Of a stretch of 64,000 nucleotides of DNA, positions 55,101-64,000 are shown piece after piece. The stretch comes from Neurospora tetraspora (Eukaryota; Ascomycota; Sordariomycetes; Sordariales; Sordariaceae), in the NCBI RefSeq assembly GCF_033439725.1, contig NW_026944385.1, positions 992,001 to 1,056,000 of the forward strand, written 5' to 3'. The translations under genes and the position numbers were made by a program. Each line of letters begins with the position of its first letter. Position 1 is the first letter of the stretch. The notes below the pieces were generated by a model that was not told the DNA's origin, ran no database searches, and worked only from the letters and a program-made list of their open reading frames with translations.

Positions 55101-58100
55101 GAAATAGGACCGCATGGCGCTCTGGCGGGTCCCATGAGACAGATCTTGCGAGGCCGCAAGATGGCTTACATGTCCTGTCTTCAGCGAAATGCGAATGCCG
55201 TGGAGACCATGCAAGACGTGGCCGGAGAACTCGTCCGTCTCGGATATGCCGTATCTTTATCGGCCATCAACAAATACCCAGAGGCAAACGGCGAGGAGGC
55301 CGTGACCACCTCGAACATCATGAAATTTGTGCCCGGCCTGCCGACTTATCCGTGGAATCACTCGAGTCGCTACTGGATCGAATCGCGGGTCAACAAGGAC
55401 ATCCGCCACAAGAGATTTCCACCCCACGAGCTCCTTGGTATGCCTGTTTCGGGCGCAACGACACCGGCATGGCGAAACTTTATACGTCTCGTCGACCTTC
55501 CTTGGATCGGCGACCATCGTGTCGATGGCATGGTTGTGCTTCCTGGCGCGGCCTACGTATCCATGGCCATCGAGGCCGTTCGTCTCGTCACGGATCCGTC
55601 TGAAGACAAGATTCGCGGCTATCGTGTCAAAAACGTCGAGTTTCTAAGCGCCTTAGTGGTTCCCGAGTCGGAAAAGTCGGTCGGAGGTGTCGAGATGTAC
55701 TTCCGTCTGGGACCGTCACGACGCGAGGGGGACAAGGCTGATGGCTGGTACGAATATGAGGTGCGCTCTCTGGGGGCCAATGACATGTGGGTGGAAAACT
55801 GTGGTGGTCTCGTCTCGGCCGTGGTGGAGCAGCAAGATATCGAGGACGCCGTCGCACCGAACGTCGACTCCTTCCTCAAGACACAGGAATCCAAGGTACG
55901 ACGAGTGGCCGGTTCGGCACTTCGGGCAGATGTCGCCAGTATGGGAGTTCAATATGGACCGGCCTTCCAAGGCATCGCAGACGTGGTGGCGTCGAAAACC
56001 CTCAAAAGAGCGGCAGCCGACTTGGACATCCTCGAGCTGGAGTCTCCGTCAGCGTCGCCATACTTCGCCTCCTACGTTATCCACCCCACGACGCTGGACT
56101 GCATCATCCAAGCTACTTACGCAAACTTGCCCCCAGACACGGGCAAGACGTCCATGGTGCTTCCTAGGTCGCTCCAGGATGCTTTTGTGCCTCGATCGCT
56201 AAACAGAGGGGGGAGGGAGCGCCTGGCGGTTTTCAGTGAGTTGCGGAGTGCGCAACGCAGAGGCTTCACCTCGGACGTATCCGTCGCGAACTCGCAACAA
56301 CAAGGTGATAGCCGCCGTGAGACCCCTCTCGTGATCAATCAGCTGTTCTGCCAGGCCATTCCCCGTGATGAGGCTGAAAGTGGCCTGGAAAGAATTCCGC
56401 TCTATGAAAGCCGTTGGGTACCGATAGTGAGCCGCGGTGGCATCCCCTCGTCTATCAAAGAATACATGCGCACTACACTAGCAGGCGAAGAGCTGGACTA
56501 CGAGAAAAAGGTGGTCCGCGCATCCTATCACCTCATTGCCGATGCTGCGGCTGAGCTGGAGGGGCAGCCATCGGGCAGTTGGACAGCACACGGGCACGCC
56601 TCATTTGCATGGATGCAGAGCGTGCTGGCCCGTGGTAAGAGCGGGCAACTGATGCCTGGAAGCAAAGCCTGGGGGCGAGCAAGCAAGGGACTCAAGCAAA
56701 AGTTGTTCGACGAGCTCCGGTCCACGGGTGGGACGCACGGGGGTCTCCTTGTTCGCATTGGTCAGAAACTGGCACAGATTGTGCGAGGAGAGGTAACGCC
56801 TGCCGCCCTCTTAGGGGAGGACAACGATGATCTCATGAGGCAATACAACAGCGGACTACCCAGCCTCCAAACTCGCAGCTACAAGCAACTTGCCAGGATA
56901 GCGAATGTCCTTGCTCTTCAGCAACCGGGAGCGGCTGTTCTCGAGGTTGGTGCGGGCAACGGGGCAGCGGCCGGAGCCCTGTTGGAAGCATTCGGACAGG
57001 GAGGTAATGGTGGGCTGCTCATCGACCGATACATATTCTCGGACGCCTCATCAGTGCATTTCGAGGCAGCCAAGCAGAAGTTGGCCAGGTGGACCAAGGT
57101 GCTCGAGTTCCGGGAACTCGATCTCGGAAAAGAGGGCCCGACGGAGACGTCGCACGACGTAGCAGCCGAACGGAGTATAGACCTGGTGGTTGCATCCATG
57201 AACCTACACGCAGTCAACAATCCGAAGACGGCATTGGAAAACATGCGGAAACTGCTGAAGCCCGGCGGCAAGCTTCTACTTGTTGTGAAGACGCACGTCA
57301 GTCTCGACGCGCAGCTCATCTGTAGCACGCTCCCGGGTTGGGAACAGCAGGGTGAGCAGCCGGAATTCGTCATGGTGCTAGAAGCGTGGGATGAGGCTCT
57401 TCGCGCCAATGGATTCACGGGCGTCGAATTCGACATTGCTGATTGCGAGCAGCCGCAATTCCAGAGATGGACCGTTATGTTAACAAGTGTCGCGCCTGAA
57501 CAAGAAGCGTCCGCCGTGAACCCTAGCAGCCCATCCAACCCCAGTCTTGTGACAATCGTTCATGCGGAATCCACGCTTTCACCGTCGCAGCAGAAATGGC
57601 TCTCACAGCTAGGCGAGGCCATTTATATGACAACGGGCATCCGGGTCACCCTGGAGAGCCTCGAGGAGGTACAACCAGGCGAAAGCCAAGTACACATACT
57701 AGCTGCAGATGTAGCCAAGAATGGTTGTGTGCTGGATGATATGGACGAGTCCATGTTCCATAAGCTCCGTCGAGTGCTTCTGGAGAGTCGGGGAGTTTTG
57801 TGGTTGTCCAACGGCGCCGGTCCAGACGCCTCCGCCACACCCGCCTCTTCTCAGGTGCAGGGCCTGCTGCGAACTCTCCGCCATGAAAACGTGGACAGAT
57901 CCTACGTCTTGCTGGACTTGCCCACAACCTGGGCGGAAGAAGCGGACGTGGTCATAAAGCATGTTGTCGGGGTGTTGCAGCAGACATTGCTGAACAAGGA
58001 GTTTGGCCACGCCGACGCCGACTGGGAGTATGCGATTCAGGACTCGGTCGTCCATGTGCCACGGATCTTCCCGGCGATGGGCAGTAAAGAGGAGTCCAAG

Positions 58101-60470
58101 ACCAAGACCTTCCAGCCCTTTCAGGATCCCCATCGGCCACTGGTGTGGGAGGAGGCATTGGATTCAGGTGAAGGTGGCTTCGTCGAACAGTGGTGTGGTG
58201 CTGCCAATGAGCTCGCTGACGGTGTCGTTGAGATCGAGACGCGGGCTTTCAGCCTGGATCCTCGCGTCCATCATCACCGCACTGCGACAGAGGCCGACGA
58301 CGAAGAAGCCACGGCTGTACACGAGGTAGCGGGCATAGTCACCCGACTTGGGCACAACACGGACGCCAGTGGGTTCCAGCTCGGCGACAAGGTCTGCGGT
58401 GTGACTAAGGGGCCATACGCAAGCATAGCACAAGCGAGTTGGACCAGCGTCGCGAAAATTCCTGATGGCCTATCCTTCGAGGAGGCCGTCTGTGCCCCGC
58501 TGGCGTATTCTGGGGCTTATTACGCCCTTGTGCACGTGGCAAGATTGAGAAGGGGCGACAAGGTCCTGATCGTGCAAGCCGATGGTGGAGCTGATGGCAC
58601 GGCGGGTCTGGCCGTTGCAAATCACGTAGGCGCTGACGTGTGGTTTGCTACCACCGACTTGACGGAGGCCGAGACACACCGTCTCATGGACACATACCAC
58701 CTTGCTCCAAGTCAAATTCTTAAAAGCCGTTACGCGAGGGAATTAGGTGATGCCATCAAGGGGCAGACTGGCGGCCAGGGCGTAGATGTGGTTCTCACCG
58801 GCCCGACGTCATTGCTGTCCGCACCTCTGCTGCAGTCTGCTCTAAATAGCATCGCGAATTTTGGTCGCTTTGTCGAAATCGGTGGCTGGAACAAGAGCCT
58901 AGACGTCGCCCAGCTTGCCGCAAGATGCGCTACGTATGCGCGAGTGGATATGATACAGCTGAGCGACCACAATGGTCTGCTTATGAAGGAGTCATTGGAT
59001 GCGGGCCTAGGCATCATCTTTCACAACGCCGTGTCTTCCTCGTCGGGGTCTTCCTCACCTCTTACCCCCGTGACAAGGTTCTCGCCCTCGCAGATGAGTC
59101 AAGCTGTGCGGCATTTGGAACAGCAACGGCAGCGACGCAAGGCGGGCAAGGTGGTCATTGCGGCCCAGGACGACAGTCCGGTCCAGGTTATGTCTCCTGT
59201 GCGCCGCCCACTTCGTCTCGATGATAAGAGAGCCACTTACCTGATCGTTGGCGGGGTGGACGGTATTGGCGGGGCCATTGCATCTTGGATGGTGTCCAAA
59301 GGCGCCCGGAGTGTGGTCCTCATTTCCCGCAACGCAGAGACACACCCTCAGGCGGAGGGACTCGTCGAAGATGCCGCGCTACGAGGTTGTCGCCTCCAAG
59401 TCCTCAACTGTGATGTATCGAGTGAGGAGAGTCTTGTCCGACTTCTCCGTCAAGTCTCGGCCACATCGCCTCCGGTCCGTGGCGTTATTCACGCTGCCAA
59501 CGTTCTAGCGGTACGTAGAAATAGGAAACAACGCGTGTTCGAATGCTGAAACACTTTCACTAACTTAAAAAAACAGGATACCGTGTTCGATCGCATGTCC
59601 TTCGCGCAATGGCGAAAAACCGTGGGGCCCAAGGTCGCCGGCACGAGGAATCTGCACAAGCACCTACCTCAAGATCTGTCCTTTTTCGTGCTTCTGTCGT
59701 CAGTCATCGGTGTGATGGGGCACGTCTCCCAGGCCAACTACGCCGCTGCCAACGCGTTCGAGGACGCCTTGGCCAGCCACCGCGTGGCTCTCGGCCTCCC
59801 TGCCGTCAGTCTGGCTCTGCCGGCCGTTTTAGGCGTTGGAATGGTGGCGTCAGACGAAGATGCTCGGCATCGTGTCGAAGCACTTGGCACCGAGTCGATA
59901 CATGTCGACGCTGTATTTCGCCTTATCGAAGACGCCATCCAGCACGACACGCGCCTCCAGCATAGCCAGCGATCCAGTCGGTTCGATCAGTCACCTGGTG
60001 AAGCCCGGAGGATCGTTGGCCTGCTGCCGTGGAGCAGTCTGACGCCTGAGGCTGGCATTCGTCGCGATCGGCGTTTCGGCACGTTGCGCCTCGTTCAAAC
60101 GGCATCATCCTCCCAATCGACACAGACTTCCGAGGCCACCTCACTCGACCCCACCGCGATTCTCGTCCGCGCACTCGGTCACAGCAGCATCGATCGAGGC
60201 GAGAAATCAATGCAAGAAGTGAAGGGCACGGCACAGGTAGCAGAAGCACTGGCCGCGCGGCTGGCGGCGATTTTCAACGTCGATGTCGCGAGCGTGGACC
60301 CAGAACAGGGCGTTTCTGTTCTCGGCGTCGATTCTCTCGTTGCCGTCGAATTGCGCAATTGGCTTGCTTTGGCAGGTCAGGCGAAGCTGTCTATTTTCGA
60401 GGTCCTACAGAGCGCCTCGCTCAATCAGGTTGCTGAGTTGATCATCAGGCGAAGTGCTCTGGTGAAGTAA
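52179..60470 (+). pseudogene. PKS2: full highly reducing PKS, interrupted by stop and splice-site loss
   Basis: Iterative type I PKS, LovF-like in layout. Exons 52179-52436, 52514-52600, 52698-52755, 52838-53177, 53273-59510 and 59577-60470 sum to 2625 codons. Domains by residue: KS 25-450 (DTGCSAA, EAHMTGT, KTNVGHTEG), AT from 571 (SHSSGE near 660, first Gly changed to Ser), DH 964-1250 (GDHRVDG, HPTTLD), MT near 1469 (LEVGAGNG), ER 1877-2180 with a poor nucleotide loop (QADGGADGTAG), KR from 2236 ([16 protein letters not shown]), and C-terminal ACP (GVDSL near 2578). Two breaks: TGA at 54009-54011 (codon 494, KS-AT linker, in frame with both sides), and intron 3 would have to start CT at 52756, not GT, to keep the EDAGLP frame. 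No thioesterase domain. Either a recent pseudogene or sequence errors. Confidence 0.88.
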
Positions 60471-60950
60471 CCGCTAGAGGCTCAGCGTGCCACTGCTGAA
60501 GATGCGGCCAGCCAGCCAGCTGTCTGCCAAGTGACAGACTCTGTGCAACAATAGATCAATACATTTTCCAGGGTAGGAGCGATCCAACAAGGCGAGGATG
60601 AGGTTTCACTGCGGAGTAGACTATGGAAGTCTGGGACTTATTTCATCGATAACACTGTATTGCAGCGATGGGTGTCTCATGATGCATTCATGTACCTTGG
60701 GCTCTTGTGGCTACCTATTCTCTTATTTCGTAAGAACTCGATCAGAGTTGCAACCCTCATTTCAGCGAGATGACGGGAATTCTGTTGATCTTTGCAAACG
60801 AACCGCCATCAAAGGTATGCATCCATGATCGGGCGACAGAAACTCCCAAAGCTTTCAGTGACACACATTTGCAACTCCGAGTCTGTTTTTTCTCCATGAT
60901 ATATGTCTATTCCACCACGTAACAATACTCCGGACAAAACAGCTACACAC
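60471..60950. other. Convergent intergenic (3' ends)
   Basis: 480 bp between the stops of PKS2 (+) and P450-C (-). No gene or repeat seen. Confidence 0.45.
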
Positions 60951-62720
60951 CTATATAGCAGAGGCCTGCTTCCTGCGCACCCGCAGCTTCGCCTTAGGGT
61001 TCGTCACAATCTCTATATACCACGGCGAGGCGTCGGGCCCGGAGTCTACTCTCTCGAACTCGTAGTGTTCCAGTATATGCGCGAGCAAGATTTTCACCTT
61101 GTTCCCCGCGAAGAACCTCCCGGGACACGCGTGCGTCCCAATGCCGAATCCGAGGCTTTCCATCGTGGTCGTCACAAACTGTGAAGGATGCTCCTTGCCG
61201 GCCTCCTCGCGCAGCTTGAGGAATCGGTCGGGCTGCCATTCTTCGGGGTTGGGGTAGTACTTGGGATCCCACATGCGGGACATGTTGACACCGACTTGGG
61301 CGCCTCTGGGTATGAGCGTCCCGTCTGGTAGGGTTACGTCTTCATGGGCGTAGCGATGGGTAAGGACTTGGCCTGGTGAGTGTTTGTTTGGCTAGACGAC
61401 AGTTTTGGGGAAGCGGGGAGAGAAACTCACGGACACCAAGTGGTTTCAATCGCTGTGTCTCCTTCATCACACTGTCTGCGAGCTTCATCTGGTACAAGGA
61501 GGTCTTGGACATCTTGCCGTCCTGGTCGCGAACCTCTCGTATCTCCTTGAGAAGCGGTTCGATGACTTCCGGGTGCCGGCAGAGCTGAAGGACAATGTTT
61601 GAGGTTAGATCGGATGTTGTATGCACGGATGCCATGCTAAGTGACAGCTGGGCGTGAGCTCCGTGGTACTTCTCGTTTCGGCTCATGGCGATTTGGTGCA
61701 TCCAGGTCATGGCATCATTCGGCATGTCTGCTAGTCCCTTTTTGGCCCGTTCCGTGGTTTCGATGCGTTTGGCGATGATGGGCTCAATCATCTCCTCGGC
61801 TCGCTTCACCTGCTGCCTGATTTTGCGGCAATCCTTCAGGAACCATTGGACGTAGGGGCGAGACCACTCGGGCCAGCTACGTATCACCCTCACGGCATGG
61901 AACACGCTGTTCGTGTATGCCTGGATGTTGTCCAGCCATTCCTCGTCGCGGCAGAGCTCAGGGCCGAGGAAGATTCGCGTCGAGACTTGAGTGACGATGT
62001 CACGGAGACTGGCCAGCAGCTCGACTTCGTGCCATTCTACCCGGCTATTTAGCCAGGAACACAAAAACGAGTCAAAAGGGAGTAAGTAATTTACCAGTGC
62101 TTGTCCCCCATCGCATGTCAAATGCGACTTCCGTCTCCTCCGCCAATTCCTGAGTGAATTTGCCTGTTGAGTCGGAATCGTAAGCATCATGACGCTGGTG
62201 AAACAGAGCAATGGGCAGCAAGGCTGAAACATACCAAGATTGGTGCTCAGCTTGGTGCGAATCATGGTGGTAAGAGCATCAGTAGCACGTAGGCCTTCAA
62301 AGCCGGGCAGAGTAGATGCCATGGACTTTTTGACCACCTCGTCGGCGCTGAAACGAGGATCGGACTTGACGTGCTCTGCCATGTCGGGAGGCAACACAAT
62401 CCGTGTCCCGAACGATCCAATGATCTGAAAGGGGCCATTATACTATTGAGTCGATGAGTGACTGATCTTGTTTCAATTCATGAGAGAGACCCTGCATTTC
62501 CCACCTTGTAATATCCTTTCTGAATCCATGCCTTCATGTCTCGGGCGATGCGTTTCACGGCGGGCTTATCAGACCATTCGCCTTTGAGTTTGTTGATGAC
62601 CGGAAAACCAGAGGTATACCACCTCAGTCTCAGCGTGGAAATGACAGCACCCAGAAGATACGGGAGGAGTAGGATGGGTACAGCTGCAGAAAGCAGCAGC
62701 CCGGCGTTCTCGACCAACAT
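60951..62720 (-). CDS. Cytochrome P450 (P450-C), ent-kaurene-oxidase-like
   Basis: Haem monooxygenase in about five exons: 62720 to about 62505, about 62425-62240, a short exon near 62175-62090, about 62040-61430, and about 61382 to 60951. The N-terminus has a membrane anchor (VENAGLLLSAAVPILLLPYLL), then YTSGFPVINK. Motifs: the I-helix region SMASVHTTSDL takes the AGxDT place, as in fungal ent-kaurene oxidase relatives. ExxR is in MKETQRLKP, and the haem loop is FGIGTHACPGRFFAGN. Junctions that restore the frame: GYYK to IIGSFG, STE to WHEVELL, and LGV to a segment leading into TLIPRGAQVGVNM. Such P450s oxidise terpenoid or polyketide carbons repeatedly. Divergent from acyltransferase 2. Some exon ends are approximate. 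Confidence 0.87.
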
Positions 62721-63606
62721 GATTGTCCAATGGATCGAGCTTGACACTCTGGCAAAAGTGAGTCGACAATATCTTCTCTGGTCGATGACAATCACTCGAT
62801 CTATTCTGGACAAGTAATGAACTGTGTCTCAATATAAAAGACCTGACCTCTTCCCATCAGTGTCCAGAATCTTTTAATGTGTTGAATGCTCACCACCACC
62901 AATCACATTTGCCTGGCGCTATACCGATGGGGCATAGAATCATTATACAAGGTGGGTGAGATGCTCGCTGTCATGCCAAGTGGACCTCGAGTGAAGCCCT
63001 GCCGAATAATTGTTTGAAACTCAATTCATAGGAGCATCGACATGGAAGGCACAGACGAGGATCAGGCCATCAGCTGCTAAATTCGAATGAGGTTAGTCTT
63101 TAGGCATGGGTGACAGTAGCTTTTCGCCGACGAGACAGAAGCAAACCCTAGGTACAGTCAGCGGCCGAGAATCCGTGAGATCCTGATCCTACCAGACTGC
63201 AGAACGGGTGCGCATCAATCTAGACGCACACGACCTGGATTCCTTGAGAAAACGACTGAATTCACGTAGGACACGAATGTTCGGCATCAACCAAGCCCGA
63301 CAATGTTTCGTGGGAACGCGTCGGTTGAGCTCATAACAATTCGGCGTTGACATCGGCGTTCGCAACGCCGAACCAGACGCCGAATGCATATTCAGAGTCC
63401 ACAAGCGTCTTGGAATCTACAAGCTGGGATATGCCGAGTGGCTTTCCACCCAGAAGGATTCATTGCGCCAAGTCTAGCACAAACTCATTGCATCATGGCA
63501 GGGGAATCGAGATATCAGGAGTCCCTCCATGTGAGAACCACAGACGCAGTCAGGATATTCTCACCTGGCTGCTCTACTCGTAGCAGCTTGACAAGCGTGG
63601 TAGGAA
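62721..63606. promoter_or_regulatory. Divergent promoter: P450-C / acyltransferase 2
   Basis: About 890 bp. Four TCGGCG-family words cluster in 63340-63385: ATTCGGCGTTGACATCGGCG (two direct copies 4 bp apart) and then AACGCCGAA and GACGCCGAAT in the opposite orientation, about 225 bp before the acyltransferase ATG. No other gene. Confidence 0.5.
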
Positions 63607-64000
63607 ATGGCCAATTCAATATGGGAGCAGAAGATCGCGCCGGGCGTGGAAACATATGTCTGCCGGCCGGCTGATCCCGCGGTCAGGGGGGCCAGGGACT
63701 TTCCCGTCACTGGCTGTGACCAGGCCATGCCCAAGATACACGCGCGAATAGCCATATACTACAAGCTGGCCGAATCGTCCGAGGAATCACGCAGGAATAT
63801 CGTCACGTCGCTCAAGACGGGCTTGGAAAACCTCGCCTCCCAAGTACCATGCCTCACCGCAACCGCTGCTGTAGACCCTGTGTCCAAGCGCGGCACCCTC
63901 AGAACAATGGGCGACGACGATGGAGTTCTCTTCCTGGTCACCGGCTCGACGACCGTCCGCTCCGATCTTCCATCCTATGCAGAGCTGGAGCGCGAACGAT
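63607..64000 (+). CDS. BAHD-like acyltransferase 2 (partial, runs off the window)
   Basis: An open frame from ATG at 63607 to the window end (131 codons, no stop). After MANSIWEQKI, the segment FPVTGCDQAMPKIHARIAIY matches the N-terminal 'LTPLDQ...PR.Y' start of fungal transferases in the trichothecene 3-O-acetyltransferase group. SLKTGLENLASQVPCLTATA follows as in that family's first helix and strand. The HxxxD motif lies beyond the edge, so activity cannot be judged. It is a second acyltransferase and shows that the cluster continues to the right. Smaller open frames overlapping it on either strand are shadows. Confidence 0.8.
   Translation, partial: MANSIWEQKIAPGVETYVCRPADPAVRGARDFPVTGCDQAMPKIHARIAIYYKLAESSEESRRNIVTSLKTGLENLASQVPCLTATAAVDPVSKRGTLRTMGDDDGVLFLVTGSTTVRSDLPSYAELERER

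Noticed and set aside
7070-60470. Identification as a statin (lovastatin/compactin) cluster
   Set aside because: LovB/C/G/F-like pieces are present, but there is no LovD-type transesterase, LovA-type match or HMG-CoA reductase copy, and PAL/UbiA have no place in that pathway.
34590-60470. Identification as a squalestatin/zaragozic acid cluster
   Set aside because: PAL plus two reducing PKSs and acyltransferases fit, but no citrate-synthase-like gene is seen, and PKS1 has a LovB-type C domain and a missing ER, with an unexpected UbiA gene.

Overview
The window is nuclear DNA of a filamentous ascomycete. Genes have short introns of about 60-100 bp with GT...AG borders, there is a fungal Zn2Cys6 regulator, and the biosynthetic families (highly reducing PKS, LovC-type trans-enoyl reductase, fungal P450s, UbiA prenyltransferase, berberine-bridge-like oxidases) are those of Pezizomycotina. 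ACCTAGGTA-type microsatellites and Tad1-like/Tc1-like transposons hint at Sordariomycetes, but I cannot fix the genus.

Layout. 1-4385: degraded DNA: AT-rich sequence (about 25% GC in the first 180 bp), an internally deleted BCS1-like AAA-ATPase relic, and a degraded helical-repeat protein. 4386-5782: Zn2Cys6 regulator. 7070-16331: PKS1, a LovB-like reducing PKS (KS-AT-DH-MT-ER0-KR-ACP-C) with a one-base frameshift. 17044-22690: a Tad1-like LINE and a Tc1/mariner element, both carrying transition-type nonsense codons. 22941-23645: LovG-like hydrolase. 24488-24766 and 45205-45483: a perfect 279-bp inverted repeat bounding 20.4 kb that holds a trans-enoyl reductase, P450-A, acyl-CoA dehydrogenase, enoyl-CoA hydratase, secreted FAD oxidase, phenylalanine ammonia-lyase (PAL), P450-B, FAD monooxygenase, cupin and an NAD(P)-dependent reductase. 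46131-63606: SDR, UbiA prenyltransferase, acyltransferase 1, PKS2 (complete reducing PKS with an in-frame stop and a broken splice donor) and P450-C. 63607-end: start of a second acyltransferase, cut by the window edge.

How it could work together (inference). PKS1, the trans-ER and the hydrolase form a lovastatin-nonaketide-type module. PKS2 plus the acyltransferases form a LovF-like acyl side-chain module. PAL, crotonase, acyl-CoA dehydrogenase and SDR could shorten cinnamate to a benzoate-type unit, and UbiA plus the FAD monooxygenase could prenylate and hydroxylate it. I know of no characterised cluster combining all three modules, so this is either an undescribed polyketide-benzenoid-prenyl hybrid or interleaved clusters. 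The breaks in both PKS genes mean it may be decaying here, unless they are sequence errors. Nearly all long antisense open frames were judged shadows of these genes. I saw no tRNA, rRNA or CRISPR array.
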